In this document: one piece after another, positions 38,479 to 48,873 of the stretch
Position numbering within the stretch: position 1 is the stretch's first letter
Layout of the letters: each line of letters opens with the position of its first letter
DNA from: Alcaligenes sp. SDU_A2
GTDB lineage: Bacteria; Pseudomonadota; Gammaproteobacteria; Burkholderiales; Burkholderiaceae_B
Length of the DNA stretch: 64,000 nt
Direction: 5' to 3'
Assembly (NCBI RefSeq): GCF_038237375.1
Contig: NZ_CP151273.1
Span: forward strand, 1,674,001-1,738,000
Notes under the pieces: generated by a model
Seen by the model: only the letters and a program-made list of their open reading frames with translations
Database searches by the model: none
What the model was told of the DNA's origin: nothing
Translations under genes and position numbers: made by a program

Positions 38479-39835
38479 GCTGGGTCTCCTGGCGGATATC
38501 GGGATTCTGTGAGTGTGATGGCGCTGTCAGAATACCGTCGGGCGATTCAAACAGAGTTTCCAGATTGGACATTCGCTGGTCGAAAAAGTGGGATAAATGG
38601 TTCAATACATATTCTAGCGGACCCTCGTGGGCATGGGAGCGGTCCAGTAAAAATGTCGTGACCAGACTGTTCAGGCCGACCTGCCGCAGATCACCGCTCA
38701 AAACCCAGACTTCGTCGTTGTTTTGCTGGGTATCGGCGATCAGACCCATTTCCTTCAGTTTACAGGCCACGGCACTGAGCTCGTCCGGGTCGCGCTCCAG
38801 TCGCAGGCTGATCTGGCCCAGGCTCAGGCCGGGTTGGGGGTCCAGGCGGTTTAGCCACAGATGGTACAGAATATTGACCGCATCGGTAAACGCAATACCG
38901 GGCACGTCCAGCTTGATCCAGTTGCGTCGTCGCCAGTCGGGCAGGATGGCCACCAGCGAGGCTCCCAGCAGCACGATCAGCCAGGATATATATATCCAAA
39001 GCAGGAAGATGGGCAGGGTGGCAAAGGCACCGTAAATAATGGTGTACGTGGGAAAGCGCGTCAGGTAGAAGGCAAAACCGGCCTTCATGATTTCCAGCAA
39101 AGCGGCGGTCAGCAGGCCACCGGTCAGCGCATCGCGCCACAACACACGCCGGTTGGGCACGTAGACGAACAAGGCAGTCAGCCCCAGCGCGCTGAACAGA
39201 AACGGAACATAGGACAAAACAAAGGTCAGCAGGCCGGACAGATCGCCGATATAGCCCAGGGACTCGCGCGCCAGCACGGCGCTGGCCCACAGGCTGGCCC
39301 CGGTCAGAATGGGGCCCAACGAAATAATGGCCCAGTAGACTAGCAGGCGCTGGCCTAGCGGGCGCCGGATATGTACCTGAAAAATGTCGTTGAAAGTCTC
39401 ATCAATCGTCATGATGAGCAAGATGGATGTCACGATCAGGAACAAGCTGCCTACGGCCGTCAGCCCCGATGCCTTGGCGGCAAACTGGTTCAGGTACAGC
39501 ATGACATTTTCCGACACGACCGAGGGCATCAGATTGCGCGTCAGAAAACCTTCCAAGGCTTTCTCGAACTCTTGAAACAGCGGGAAGGCGGTGAACAGGG
39601 CCAATACCACCGTCAGCATGGGCACCAGCGCAAGAATGGTGGTGTAGGTCAGGCTGGAGGCCACTTTCATCAGGTCTTTTTCGGCCACCCGCTTGATGAT
39701 GAAGCGCACAATGTCCAGCAGGTGGGTCAGGCCTTTGCGGGGGGCGGCGGATGGGGGGGCGTCGCTGCGCAAGACAGGGATCATGCGTCGTTCCTCGTCG
39801 TTCTTCATGGGTGTTTCGTGCGCCGGGCGCTGCAT
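38462..39835 (-). CDS. YihY/BrkB-family inner-membrane protein
   Basis: 457 residues; six membrane helices in the first ~310 residues with ASSLTYTTILALVPMLTVVLAL and FNDIFQVHIRRPLGQRLLVYWA, typical of YihY/BrkB, then a soluble C-terminal winged-helix-like region of about 130 residues. The family was once linked to RNase BN and to serum resistance in Bordetella (BrkB). Its function is unproven. Start uncertain: Met at 39835 or 39808, neither with a good Shine-Dalgarno. Confidence 0.9.
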   Translation of the reverse strand: MQRPAHETPMKNDEERRMIPVLRSDAPPSAAPRKGLTHLLDIVRFIIKRVAEKDLMKVASSLTYTTILALVPMLTVVLALFTAFPLFQEFEKALEGFLTRNLMPSVVSENVMLYLNQFAAKASGLTAVGSLFLIVTSILLIMTIDETFNDIFQVHIRRPLGQRLLVYWAIISLGPILTGASLWASAVLARESLGYIGDLSGLLTFVLSYVPFLFSALGLTALFVYVPNRRVLWRDALTGGLLTAALLEIMKAGFAFYLTRFPTYTIIYGAFATLPIFLLWIYISWLIVLLGASLVAILPDWRRRNWIKLDVPGIAFTDAVNILYHLWLNRLDPQPGLSLGQISLRLERDPDELSAVACKLKEMGLIADTQQNNDEVWVLSGDLRQVGLNSLVTTFLLDRSHAHEGPLEYVLNHLSHFFDQRMSNLETLFESPDGILTAPSHSQNPDIRQETQHAKSQ

Positions 39836-39865
39836 TTTCTATAGGGTTCAGGTGATAATAACAGT

Positions 39866-40261
39866 ATGCATGCACCATTAAACCCTGTACTACATCGCGT
39901 GGCCGCCGCAGCGCTGGTCGCTCTTATCGTTCTCTGCCTGGCTTGGGAGCTGCATTTTGCGCCCCTTAAACCAGGCGGCTCCTGGATGGCCCTGAAAGTG
40001 GTGCCTTTGGTGTTGCCGCTGCGCGGCGTGTTCAAGGGCAATCTGTATACCTTGCAGTGGACCTCCATGATGATTCTGCTGTATTTTGCCGAGGGCATCA
40101 TGCGCGCCTGGTCCGATCCGGTGCCTAATGTGTTGCCTTGGGCCTTGGGTGAGATCGCGCTGACCATGGTTTTCTATTTCTGCGCCATCTTCTATCTGTG
40201 GCCGGCCAAGAAGGCCGCCAAGCAGCGCGCCAAAGCCCAGAAAGCGGGCAAGGCAGTTTAA
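39866..40261 (+). CDS. DUF2069 membrane protein
   Basis: 131 residues with four membrane helices and a Lys/Ala-rich C-terminal tail. LYTLQWTSMMILLYFAEGIMRAWSDP is typical of DUF2069, unknown function, commonly near yihY in beta- and gammaproteobacteria. It is divergent from yihY with only 30 bp between start codons and is followed after 9 nt by selO. Confidence 0.87.
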   Translation: MHAPLNPVLHRVAAAALVALIVLCLAWELHFAPLKPGGSWMALKVVPLVLPLRGVFKGNLYTLQWTSMMILLYFAEGIMRAWSDPVPNVLPWALGEIALTMVFYFCAIFYLWPAKKAAKQRAKAQKAGKAV

Positions 40262-40270
40262 GGAGCGTTC

Positions 40271-41734
40271 ATGTCCAGTTTGTTTGACGGCCTGGCTGTT
40301 CGCCATACTTTCGCGGACCTGCCCAGCGTCTTTTATACTGCCGTGTCGCCGCAGCCGCTGGCCAATGCGCGCCTGCTGCATGTCAACACGGATCTGGCTG
40401 TGCAATTGGGGCTGAGCCCGACGCGTCTGCATGAAAGCGATTTTCTGAACGTAGTAGCCGGTCAGCAGCCATTGCCGGGCGGACGCACCGTGGCGGCGGT
40501 GTACAGCGGTCACCAGTTCGGTGTCTGGGCAGGGCAGTTGGGCGATGGTCGGGCCCATTTGCTCGGCCAGATCGACACCGCTGATGGGCCTCAGGAATTG
40601 CAGCTCAAAGGGTCGGGCAAGACGCCGTATTCGCGCATGGGCGATGGTCGCGCCGTGCTGCGTTCGAGCGTGCGCGAATATCTGGCCAGTCAGGCCATGG
40701 TCGGGCTGGGGATCGCCACCAGCCGCGCCTTGGCGCTGGTCACATCCGATACGCCGGTCTATCGGGAAACGGTGGAAACCGGTGCCATCGTTACGCGGGT
40801 TGCGCCCAGCTTTGTGCGTTTCGGCTCTTTCGAGCATTGGGCCCATGATCCCGAGCGCTTGCGCACTTTGTTGGATTACGTGCTGCGCGAGTTCTACCCG
40901 GCCTTGCATCAGCAAGCGGGCACCGAGCAGGAGCGCGTGTGCCGTTTTCTGGCCGAAGTCACCCGGCGCAGCGCGCAAATGGTAGCTGACTGGCAGACGG
41001 TGGGTTTTTGCCACGGAGTCATGAATACCGACAATATGTCCATTCTGGGCCTGACCATCGATTATGGCCCCTATGGGTTTATGGATCGCTTCCAGCTCGA
41101 TCATGTCTGCAATCACAGCGATACCCAGGGACGTTACGCCTGGAACCGTCAACCGTCTGTGGTGCACTGGAACTTATATCGTCTTGCCAGCGCCTTGATG
41201 GGGCTGGATCTGGATGCCCAGGCGCTGCAAGAGACGCTGCAGACATTTGAGCGTCATTTTCTGGCGCGTTACTACGCCAATTTGCAGGCCAAGCTGGGTC
41301 TGCGCACCTGGACCGAGGCGGACGCCGCGCTGGTCGATGACTGGTGGCGCTTGCTCCATGACAGTGGCGCGGACTTTACCCTTTCGTTCCGGGCATTGGC
41401 TCATGCACCGGCCATACCCGAGGCGTTTCTGGAGCTGTTCGGGCATAGCGAAGCCGCTCGGGATTGGCTGCAGAACTATCGTCAGCGTCTGGCTATGGAC
41501 GGTTCGGACACGCCGCAGCGCATCGTGGACATGAATCGCGTTAATCCCTTGTACGTGTTGCGCAATTATCTGGCCGAGCAGGCCATACAGGCTGCCGCAC
41601 AGGGCGATGCATCGGAAATTGACACTTTGATGCGTTTGTTGAGCGACCCTTATACCGAACGGCCCGGTTACCAGGCCTATGCGGCTGTGCCGCCGGATTG
41701 GGGCTGCAGGCTGGAAGTCAGTTGCTCGTCCTGA
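40271..41734 (+). CDS. selO: Protein adenylyltransferase SelO (YdiU family)
   Basis: 487 residues, full length. It contains [45 protein letters not shown] and the metal site [17 protein letters not shown] of the pseudokinase-like fold that transfers AMP to Ser/Thr/Tyr of target proteins. The C-terminus ends Cys-Ser-Ser, where the eukaryotic homologue has selenocysteine; bacterial forms use Cys. AGGAG precedes the ATG. It is probably cotranscribed with DUF2069. Confidence 0.95.
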   Translation: MSSLFDGLAVRHTFADLPSVFYTAVSPQPLANARLLHVNTDLAVQLGLSPTRLHESDFLNVVAGQQPLPGGRTVAAVYSGHQFGVWAGQLGDGRAHLLGQIDTADGPQELQLKGSGKTPYSRMGDGRAVLRSSVREYLASQAMVGLGIATSRALALVTSDTPVYRETVETGAIVTRVAPSFVRFGSFEHWAHDPERLRTLLDYVLREFYPALHQQAGTEQERVCRFLAEVTRRSAQMVADWQTVGFCHGVMNTDNMSILGLTIDYGPYGFMDRFQLDHVCNHSDTQGRYAWNRQPSVVHWNLYRLASALMGLDLDAQALQETLQTFERHFLARYYANLQAKLGLRTWTEADAALVDDWWRLLHDSGADFTLSFRALAHAPAIPEAFLELFGHSEAARDWLQNYRQRLAMDGSDTPQRIVDMNRVNPLYVLRNYLAEQAIQAAAQGDASEIDTLMRLLSDPYTERPGYQAYAAVPPDWGCRLEVSCSS

Positions 41735-41846
41735 TCGCCTGGACAAATGCCCGGCCAGGCAGGCAGGGTCTGCTCAGCAGGGCGAACAATGCCATAATCC
41801 TGTCTGTCCGTTTTCTTTTTCGCACTTTTTCGCAACGAATCCACGT

Positions 41847-42914
41847 ATGTCCGGCAACACACTAGGTAAAAGCTTCTGCGTCACCAACTATGGTGAATCT
41901 CACGGACCGGCCATTGGCGCGGTCATCGATGGCTGTCCCCCTGGGCTGGAATTGTCCGAACAGGATATTCAGATCGAGCTGGATCGACGTCGTCCCGGGA
42001 CTTCGCGCCACGTTACGCAGCGCCGCGAACCCGATCAGGTCGAGATTCTGTCGGGCATTTACGAAGGCCGCACTACGGGCACGCCCATCAGCCTGCTGAT
42101 TCGCAACACGGATGCGCGCAGCAAAGATTATGGCAATTTGCTCGATACCTTTCGCCCCGGCCATGCCGACTATGCCTATTGGAAAAAATTTGACAACCGC
42201 GACCCGCGTGGCGGTGGCCGTTCGTCGGCGCGCCTGACCGCGCCTACCGTGGCGGCAGGGGCGATTGCCAAGAAATGGCTGGCTCAGCATTTCGGCATTC
42301 TGATTCGTGGCTACATGAGCCAACTCGGCCCTTTGCATATTCCCTTCAAGAGCTGGGACAGCGTGGGGCAAAACCCGTTTTACGCGCCCGACCCCGAGAT
42401 GGTGCCGCAGCTGGAGTCCTATATGGACGAGCTGCGCAAAGAAGGCGACTCCATCGGTGCCCGTATTGAAGTGGTGGCCGAGGGCGTGCCGGCGGGCTGG
42501 GGCGAACCTATATACGACCGGCTGGATGCAGACATTGCCCATGCCATGATGGGACTGAATGCCGTCAAGGGCGTGTCCATCGGTGCCGGTTTCGAGAGCA
42601 TTGTGCAAAAAGGCTCGGAGCATGGCGATGCTATTTACCCGGACGGCTTTCAGACCAATCATGCCGGTGGCGTGTTGGGGGGGATTTCCTCAGGGCAGGC
42701 GATCACCGTGTCCTTGGCGATCAAGCCTACGTCCAGTATCCGTGCCATGCGTCCGTCGGTCACCCGCAGCGGCCAGGCAGTAGAGGTTCAGACTCTGGGC
42801 CGCCACGATCCGTGCGTGGGTATTCGGGCCACGCCGATTGCCGAGGCCTTGTTGGCGATTGTTTTGATGGATCATTGCCTGCGCCATCAGGCGCAGTGCT
42901 CGATCAGGACCTGA
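41847..42914 (+). CDS. aroC: Chorismate synthase
   Basis: 355 residues. [20 protein letters not shown] begins the protein; [25 protein letters not shown] and [19 protein letters not shown] are diagnostic. It makes chorismate from EPSP with reduced FMN as cofactor. The start at 41847 is fixed by the conserved N-terminus. It stands 112 nt after selO. Confidence 0.97.
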   Translation: MSGNTLGKSFCVTNYGESHGPAIGAVIDGCPPGLELSEQDIQIELDRRRPGTSRHVTQRREPDQVEILSGIYEGRTTGTPISLLIRNTDARSKDYGNLLDTFRPGHADYAYWKKFDNRDPRGGGRSSARLTAPTVAAGAIAKKWLAQHFGILIRGYMSQLGPLHIPFKSWDSVGQNPFYAPDPEMVPQLESYMDELRKEGDSIGARIEVVAEGVPAGWGEPIYDRLDADIAHAMMGLNAVKGVSIGAGFESIVQKGSEHGDAIYPDGFQTNHAGGVLGGISSGQAITVSLAIKPTSSIRAMRPSVTRSGQAVEVQTLGRHDPCVGIRATPIAEALLAIVLMDHCLRHQAQCSIRT

Positions 42915-42974
42915 TCCGCACGCCAGATACCGTCTCGTGTCTGTCGCTGCGTCAGCTTTTTGGTGGAGTCGATC

Positions 42975-43799
42975 ATGAAACGTACTGTCTTAGGCAAACG
43001 ATTGGCAGCCGGTGCGCTGGCCGTAGCCCTGGCTGGCTGCGCCGCGGTCCAGACCACATCCAGCGGGCAGGTGGGTGTGGAGCGCAAGCAATACATGTCC
43101 GGTCTGGTGTCCGAAGCGCAGCTCAATCAGGCGGCGGCGCAAAATTATGCCCAGGTGTTAGGACAGGCGCGCGCGCAGAAGGCGCTGGACAGGGACGCAG
43201 CCCAGACCCGGCGGGTGCGCGCCATCGCGCAGCGGCTGATCGGCCAGGTCGGTGTTTTTCGGCCCGATGCCGCCGGCTGGAATTGGGAAGTGCATGTCAT
43301 CAGCCAGGACGAGGTCAATGCCTGGTGCATGCCGGGGGGCAAGATCGCCGTCTATACGGGGTTGATCCAGCGCATCCGGCCTTCGGATGCTGAGTTGGCT
43401 GCCATTATTGGCCACGAGATGGCGCATGCGCTGCGCGAACATTCGCGTGAACAGGTGTCGCAGAAAATGGCAACGTCTTTCGGTTTGTCCGTGTTGTCCG
43501 CCGTGACCGGGATGCGCGAGGTCAACGATCTGGGCAGTTCGCTCAGCCAAGTCATGTTCGAGCTGCCCAACAGCCGCACGCACGAGAGCGAAGCTGATCT
43601 GATCGGAGTGGAGCTGGCTGCGCGCGCCGGGTACGATCCGCGTGCCGCGATCACCTTGTGGCAGAAAATGGCGGCGTTGGAGCAAGGCAGCGCCCAGCCC
43701 GAATTTTTGTCCACCCACCCATCGTCCTCGACCCGCATTGCCGATCTGCAGGCCATTTCCCAGCGTGTCATGCCTTTGTACGAGCAGGCACGGCGGTAG
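42975..43799 (+). CDS. M48-family metallopeptidase, lipoprotein
   Basis: 274 residues. The signal ends in Leu-Ala-Gly-Cys (Cys22), so it is a lipoprotein. Catalytic zinc motif HEMAH (147-151) and third ligand Glu in HESEADLIG place it in peptidase M48, the group of periplasmic proteases such as BepA and LoiP. It lacks BepA's TPR tail, so it is LoiP/YggG-like. The start (MKRTVLG) follows GGTGGAG. Element E1 begins 85 nt past the stop. Confidence 0.93.
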   Translation: MKRTVLGKRLAAGALAVALAGCAAVQTTSSGQVGVERKQYMSGLVSEAQLNQAAAQNYAQVLGQARAQKALDRDAAQTRRVRAIAQRLIGQVGVFRPDAAGWNWEVHVISQDEVNAWCMPGGKIAVYTGLIQRIRPSDAELAAIIGHEMAHALREHSREQVSQKMATSFGLSVLSAVTGMREVNDLGSSLSQVMFELPNSRTHESEADLIGVELAARAGYDPRAAITLWQKMAALEQGSAQPEFLSTHPSSSTRIADLQAISQRVMPLYEQARR

Positions 43800-43883
43800 A
43801 GCGATTGTCTGGTGTTTGACGCTGTCTTGCGTGTGAGCGGTGCAACGGTGCTCTTGGCGAAGTGCTGCAAACTCTCTATGCCA

Positions 43884-44118
43884 GCCGCTCCCTGCGGGTT
43901 TCAGCGTCGCCTGGGCTGACGGTTTGCCGGTGCTGCGCACCGGTGCCCTTGTCAAGCAGGCGGGCCGGGCGGGTCGTGAACTCGGAGCGCGGTTCGTCCG
44001 TAGGACGAACCGCAGGCACGCTCCTCGAACAGCACGACCCTTGCTTCCCGGCCCGCCTGCTTGCCAGCGGCAAACCGCCTGACCCGCCCCGCCGACGCTG
44101 AAACCCGCAGGGAGCGGC
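43884..44118 (+). repeat. Structured intergenic element E1 (235 bp, long multi-stem palindrome)
   Basis: Outer arms 43884-43909 and 44093-44118 pair perfectly over 26 bp. Inner stems: 43920-43926/44071-44077; side hairpin 43927-43943 with loop TGC; 43954-43969/44047-44062 (16 bp perfect); 43971-43978/44033-44040; 43984-43989/44019-44024; apical hairpin 43989-43999/44003-44013. Asymmetric boxes AACTC (43979) and AACAG (44028) flank the innermost part. It matches E3 (reverse strand) closely and E2 more loosely. It has no coding frame of note and lies downstream of the M48 gene in the same direction. Confidence 0.9.
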
Positions 44119-44383
44119 CACATGGTTGCGCCGTGTTTCAATGTCTTGATGGCCTTGTTTACTTCTGCATGTCTCTTTGCTCATTCGGAATCGCTTCGAC
44201 AACAGATGGAACCGTTTGAAAGGCAAAGACCTTGTGCGGGCGGGGCAGAGAACGTGTCGAAGGCGGCAGGCTGCGCAGGAAGGCGGGGGTGCGTTCTGTG
44301 TGACAGTGGCTTGTTGGCCGCGCAGCCCTTTCTATGCATTCTAATCCAGACGGGTAGTTTCAATACTAGGATAACAGCTGGTC

Positions 44384-44411
44384 TTGTCCCAGTTACTGAG
44401 CCTGTCATAAT
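44384..44411 (+). promoter_or_regulatory. Probable promoter of leuCD
   Basis: TTGTCC (44384-44389) and CATAAT (44406-44411) are separated by 16 bp, a fair sigma-70 match located 67 bp before the leuC start. The rest of the gene-free interval (44119-44383) holds no gene or strong structure that I can see. Confidence 0.45.
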
Positions 44412-44432
44412 GGTGCTCATCACAGCAATCAG

Positions 44433-44452
44433 CCCGGTTCAACCGGGTTTTT
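44433..44452 (+). terminator. Terminator-like hairpin in leuC leader
   Basis: A compact hairpin (CCCGG at 44433-44437 with CCGGG at 44443-44447) with a 5-nt loop is followed by five T residues, and leuC starts 26 nt later. If the promoter above is right, it lies within the 5' leader and could attenuate leuCD. No leucine-rich leader peptide was found. Confidence 0.45.
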
Positions 44453-44477
44453 GTTCCAACCGGATCTCGAGAGCGCC

Positions 44478-45881
44478 ATGGCCAAGACCTTATACGATAA
44501 GTTGTTCGACGAGCACGTCGTGCATCAGGAAACAGACGGCACCTGTCTGATCTATATCGACCGTCATCTGCTGCACGAAGTGACCAGCCCCCAAGCGTTT
44601 GAAGGTCTGTCTCTGGCAGGCCGCAAGCCTTGGCGCATCAGCGCCAATCTGGCCGTGGCCGATCACAATGTGCCCACCACCTCGCGCCAAAACGGCATCC
44701 AAGATCCGATTTCGCGCTTGCAGGTTGATACGCTGGACGCCAATTGCGAACAGTTCGGCATTACCGAATTTCGCATGAACGATGTGCGGCAGGGTATTGT
44801 GCACATTGTCGGTCCAGAGCAAGGCGCAACCTTGCCGGGCATGACGGTGGTCTGTGGCGATTCCCACACCAGCACGCACGGTGCGGTAGGGGCGCTGGCC
44901 TTTGGTATCGGCACCTCGGAAGTGGAACACACGCTGGCCACCCAGACCTTGCTCATGAAGAAAAGCAAGAGCATGCTGGTGCAAGTGGATGGCACGCTGC
45001 CATTCGGCTGTACCGCCAAGGATTTGATTCTGTACGTGATCGGTCAGATCGGCACGGCAGGCGGTACAGGCTATGCCATCGAGTTTGGTGGTTCGGCCAT
45101 CCGCGCCCTGAGCATGGAAGGGCGCATGACCATTTGCAACATGGCTATCGAAGCCGGCGCACGTTCGGGCATGGTGGCGGTGGACGAACAAACCATACAG
45201 TATTTCCGTGGGCGTCCTTACGCACCCAAAGGGGCTTTGTGGGATCAAGCCGTGGAATACTGGAAGACTTTGCATTCGGACGAAGGCGCGCAATTTGATC
45301 GCGTCATCCGCATCGACGCCGGCCAGATCATGCCGCAACTGACTTGGGGCACCTCGCCCGAGATGGTCTTGCCCGTGGACAGCCGTGTCCCCGATCCGGA
45401 CAAAGAAAAAGATGACGTCAAGCGCAGCGGCATGGAGCGCGCACTGGAGTACATGGGCCTGACCCCCAATACGCCCCTGACTGATATCCGCATCGACCGT
45501 GTCTTCATTGGTTCCTGTACCAATGCCCGTATCGAAGACCTGCGCGCGGCTGCGGCCGTGGCGCGTGGCCGCAAAGTGGCGTCCAACGTCAAGCAGGCCA
45601 TGATTGTGCCGGGCTCAGGGCTGGTTAAGCGCCAGGCCGAGCAAGAGGGGCTGGACAAGATATTTCTGGCTGCTGGTTTTGAGTGGCGCGAACCGGGCTG
45701 TTCCATGTGCCTGGCCATGAACGCTGACCGCCTGGAGCCGGGCGAGCGCTGTGCGTCGACTTCCAACCGCAACTTTGAAGGCCGTCAGGGCCAGGGCGGG
45801 CGCACCCATCTGGTCAGCCCTGCCATGGCAGCGGCGGCGGCGATTGCCGGCCATTTCGTTGACGTACGCTCGTTCAATTAA
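44478..45881 (+). CDS. leuC: 3-isopropylmalate dehydratase large subunit
   Basis: 467 residues. The aconitase-fold protein begins [15 protein letters not shown]. It has the [24 protein letters not shown] motif, [17 protein letters not shown] with an iron-sulfur Cys, and GCSMCLAMN with the other two Cys ligands of the 4Fe-4S cluster. With LeuD it isomerises 2- to 3-isopropylmalate in leucine synthesis. It is followed after 12 nt by leuD. Confidence 0.98.
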   Translation: MAKTLYDKLFDEHVVHQETDGTCLIYIDRHLLHEVTSPQAFEGLSLAGRKPWRISANLAVADHNVPTTSRQNGIQDPISRLQVDTLDANCEQFGITEFRMNDVRQGIVHIVGPEQGATLPGMTVVCGDSHTSTHGAVGALAFGIGTSEVEHTLATQTLLMKKSKSMLVQVDGTLPFGCTAKDLILYVIGQIGTAGGTGYAIEFGGSAIRALSMEGRMTICNMAIEAGARSGMVAVDEQTIQYFRGRPYAPKGALWDQAVEYWKTLHSDEGAQFDRVIRIDAGQIMPQLTWGTSPEMVLPVDSRVPDPDKEKDDVKRSGMERALEYMGLTPNTPLTDIRIDRVFIGSCTNARIEDLRAAAAVARGRKVASNVKQAMIVPGSGLVKRQAEQEGLDKIFLAAGFEWREPGCSMCLAMNADRLEPGERCASTSNRNFEGRQGQGGRTHLVSPAMAAAAAIAGHFVDVRSFN

Positions 45882-45893
45882 GGAGACCTCGCC

Positions 45894-46544
45894 ATGCAAG
45901 CTTTCACCACCCATCAAGGCCTGGTCGCTCCACTGGACCGGGAAAACGTCGATACCGACTTGATTATCCCCAAGCAGTTTCTGAAGTCCATCAAGCGCAG
46001 CGGCTTTGGCCCTAACCTGTTCGACGAGCTGCGCTACCTGGATCATGGCGAACCGGGTATGGACAACAGCAAGCGCCCGCTCAATCCTGATTTTGTGCTG
46101 AATCAGGATCGCTACCAGGGTGCCTCTATTTTGCTGGCCCGTCAGAATTTCGGTTGCGGTTCCAGCCGCGAACATGCGCCCTGGGCGTTGATGCAGTATG
46201 GTTTTCGCGCCATTATCGCGCCGTCCTTTGCGGATATCTTTTTTAACAACAGCTTCAAGAACGGCTTGCTGCCTATTGTGCTCAACGAGCTGGATGTGGC
46301 CCGACTGTTTGACGAGGTCAAGGCTTTTCCAGGCTACCAACTGCGCATCGACCTGGAGCAGCAGCGGGTGATCACCCCCGAAGGTCGGGAGCTGCCTTTT
46401 ACGATAGACGCGTTTCGCAAGCACTGCCTGCTTAACGGGCTGGACGAAATCGGCCTGACTTTGCAGAAAGCCGACATTATCCGCGAATATGAAACCCAGC
46501 GTCTGGCGCGCCACCCTTGGCTGATCGGCAACCCGTCCGCCTGA
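45894..46544 (+). CDS. leuD: 3-isopropylmalate dehydratase small subunit
   Basis: 216 residues. [23 protein letters not shown] and [15 protein letters not shown] are the LeuD swivel-domain hallmarks. It forms the second subunit with LeuC. AAGGAGA precedes the ATG. A strong terminator directly after the stop separates it from leuB. Confidence 0.98.
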   Translation: MQAFTTHQGLVAPLDRENVDTDLIIPKQFLKSIKRSGFGPNLFDELRYLDHGEPGMDNSKRPLNPDFVLNQDRYQGASILLARQNFGCGSSREHAPWALMQYGFRAIIAPSFADIFFNNSFKNGLLPIVLNELDVARLFDEVKAFPGYQLRIDLEQQRVITPEGRELPFTIDAFRKHCLLNGLDEIGLTLQKADIIREYETQRLARHPWLIGNPSA

Positions 46545-46561
46545 TTTCGCACATGCGCAAG

Positions 46562-46594
46562 GCGCTCCGTCTGCCAGACAGGAGCGCTTTTTTC
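46562..46594 (+). terminator. Intrinsic terminator between leuD and leuB
   Basis: A 7-bp stem (46562-46568 with 46581-46587) continues inward as GTCTG/CAGAC (46569-46573, 46575-46579) and is followed by T residues. It should end most leuCD transcripts 32 bp before the leuB start. Confidence 0.88.
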
Positions 46595-46625
46595 CGACTC
46601 TACGACTTTTAGGCCTGAATTGAAC

Positions 46626-47702
46626 ATGACGTACAAAATTGCAGTATTGCCCGGCGACGGCATTGGCCCCGAAATTACCGAACAGGCCCAGCGTGTGCTG
46701 GCTGCGGTAGGTATGGATCTGGACATGACGGTTGCACCCGTGGGCGGTGCCGCCTATGACCTGCACGGCCACCCCTTGCCCCCCGAGACGCTGAAACTGG
46801 CGCAGGAGTCCGACGCCGTGTTGTTCGGTGCCGTGGGCGACTGGAAATACGATGCGCTCGAGCGCCATCTGCGTCCCGAACAGGCTATTTTGGGCCTGCG
46901 CCGTGCGATGGGTTTGTTTGCCAATTTGCGTCCGGCCATTTTGTATCCGCAATTGGCCAATGCGTCCTCGCTCAAGCCCGAGATCGTCTCCGGCCTGGAC
47001 ATTCTGATTGTGCGCGAGTTGACCGGCGACATTTACTTTGGTCAGCCGCGTGGTGTGCGCACGGTGCAAGAAGGCGCATTTGCCGGCGAGCGCCAAGGCT
47101 TTGACACCATGCACTATGCCGAAAGCGAAGTGCGCCGCATCGCTCATGTGGGCTTTCAGGCCGCACAAAAGCGCAACAAGCGTCTGTGCAGCGTGGACAA
47201 GTCCAATGTGCTGGAGACGTCGCAGTTCTGGCGCGACATCATGATCGATGTGGCTCGCGAATATCCGGATGTCGCCTTGAGCCATATGTACGTGGACAAT
47301 GCGGCCATGCAATTGGTGCGCGCGCCAAAAGAATTTGACGTGATTGTCACAGGCAACCTGTTTGGCGATATCCTATCGGATGAGGCCGCCATGCTGACCG
47401 GCTCGATCGGCATGCTGCCATCGGCATCGCTGAATGCGTCCCAGCAAGGCTTGTACGAACCCAGTCACGGTTCGGCCCCTGATATTGCCGGCCAGAACAA
47501 GGCCAATCCATTGGCCACGATTCTGTCGGCCGCCATGCTGCTGCGTTACTCGCTCAATGCCGACGAACAGGCCAGACGCATCGAGGCGGCGGTGTCCGCC
47601 GTGCTGGAGCAGGGGCTGCGCACGGGCGACATCTACGAAGCCGGTTGTGAGCGGGTATCGACCAGCGCCATGGGCGACGCCGTGCTCGGGGCCTTAAAAT
47701 AG
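46626..47702 (+). CDS. leuB: 3-isopropylmalate dehydrogenase
   Basis: 358 residues. [53 protein letters not shown] and [26 protein letters not shown] are IPMDH motifs. It oxidises and decarboxylates 3-isopropylmalate using NAD. ATG at 46626 is taken; an in-frame TTG lies 6 nt upstream. A terminator upstream implies its own promoter or read-through. asd follows after 44 nt. Confidence 0.98.
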   Translation: MTYKIAVLPGDGIGPEITEQAQRVLAAVGMDLDMTVAPVGGAAYDLHGHPLPPETLKLAQESDAVLFGAVGDWKYDALERHLRPEQAILGLRRAMGLFANLRPAILYPQLANASSLKPEIVSGLDILIVRELTGDIYFGQPRGVRTVQEGAFAGERQGFDTMHYAESEVRRIAHVGFQAAQKRNKRLCSVDKSNVLETSQFWRDIMIDVAREYPDVALSHMYVDNAAMQLVRAPKEFDVIVTGNLFGDILSDEAAMLTGSIGMLPSASLNASQQGLYEPSHGSAPDIAGQNKANPLATILSAAMLLRYSLNADEQARRIEAAVSAVLEQGLRTGDIYEAGCERVSTSAMGDAVLGALK

Positions 47703-47746
47703 TATTCTTATAGTTTTTACATTATCGATATCCAGGTGGTTTTACT

Positions 47747-48871
47747 ATGACTCAAGCGGTAGGTTTGGTCGGCTGGCGCGGTATGGTGGGCTCTGTGCTC
47801 ATGCAGCGTATGCGCGACGAAGGTGATTTCTCCCTTTTTCAGCCGGTGTTCTTCTCGACCAGCAATGCTGGCGGCGCAGCCCCTTCGTGGGCTGACGGCG
47901 CTGGCCCTTTGCAGGACGCGCACGATATTGAAGCCCTGAAAAAGCTGCCCATTATCGTGACCGCCCAGGGCGGAGATTACACCAGCCAGATCTACCCCAA
48001 ACTGCGCGCTGCCGGCTGGGACGGCCTGTGGATCGACGCGGCCAGCACGCTGCGCATGGACGATAACTCCGTGATTGTGCTGGACCCCATCAACCGCGAC
48101 GTTATCGACGCCGCCTTGGCCAAGGGCGGCAAGCAGTTCATCGGCGGCAACTGCACGGTCAGTTGCATGCTGATGGGCCTGGGCGGGCTGTTCAAGCACG
48201 ATCTGGTCGACTGGATGACCTCCATGACCTATCAGGCCGCCTCGGGCGGCGGTGCCCAGCACATGCGCGAACTGTTGACTCAGTTCGGCCTGCTGAACCA
48301 GTCCGTGGGCAGCCTGCTGGCTGATCCGGCATCCGCTATTTTGGATATCGACCGGGGCGTCTTGCAGACACAGAAAGACCCCAGCCTGCCGCAGAAAAAT
48401 TTCGGTGTGCCGCTGGGCGGCAGCCTGATTCCCTGGATCGACTCCGATCTGGGCAATGGCATGACGCGCGAAGAATGGAAAGGCGGCGTGGAAACCAACA
48501 AGATCCTGGGCCGCAACACCCAGGATAAGCAGATTCCTATCGACGGCCTGTGCGTGCGTATCGGTGCCATGCGCTGCCACAGCCAGGCGCTGACCATCAA
48601 ACTGACCCGCGATGTGCCTTTGGACGAGATCAACGATATCATCGCCCAGGGTTCACAATGGGCCAAAGTCGTGCCTAACGAGCGCCAGGCCACCATTCAG
48701 GACCTGACGCCAGTGGCGGTGACCGGCACGCTGGACATTCCCGTCGGCCGCATGCGCAAACTGAATATGGGACCGGAATACCTGAGCGCCTTTACCGTGG
48801 GCGACCAATTGCTGTGGGGTGCGGCCGAACCGCTGCGCCGCATGCTGCGCATCGCATTGGGCGAACTTTAA
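47747..48871 (+). CDS. asd: Aspartate-semialdehyde dehydrogenase
   Basis: 374 residues. [17 protein letters not shown] binds NADP, and the catalytic Cys is in [17 protein letters not shown] 370-residue length is typical of the E. coli-type Asd. It makes aspartate semialdehyde for lysine, diaminopimelate, threonine and methionine. It is followed after 2 nt by the fimV-like gene. Confidence 0.97.
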   Translation: MTQAVGLVGWRGMVGSVLMQRMRDEGDFSLFQPVFFSTSNAGGAAPSWADGAGPLQDAHDIEALKKLPIIVTAQGGDYTSQIYPKLRAAGWDGLWIDAASTLRMDDNSVIVLDPINRDVIDAALAKGGKQFIGGNCTVSCMLMGLGGLFKHDLVDWMTSMTYQAASGGGAQHMRELLTQFGLLNQSVGSLLADPASAILDIDRGVLQTQKDPSLPQKNFGVPLGGSLIPWIDSDLGNGMTREEWKGGVETNKILGRNTQDKQIPIDGLCVRIGAMRCHSQALTIKLTRDVPLDEINDIIAQGSQWAKVVPNERQATIQDLTPVAVTGTLDIPVGRMRKLNMGPEYLSAFTVGDQLLWGAAEPLRRMLRIALGEL

Positions 48872-48873
48872 TC

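Noticed and set aside
43884-44118. E elements as integron attC sites or a transposon with terminal repeats
   Set aside because: attC sites are shorter and need a terminal GTTRRRY/RYYYAAC core, which is missing. No integrase, transposase or clear target duplication is present, and the end sequences differ between copies.
44119-44477. Leucine leader peptide before leuC
   Set aside because: Short frames here (for example from 44334 and 44410) contain no run of Leu codons, and the latter runs into leuC.
45615-47312. 565-codon minus-strand frame across leuC, leuD and leuB
   Set aside because: It spans three conserved genes and the leuD terminator, with a His/Gln/Ala-rich translation typical of shadows.
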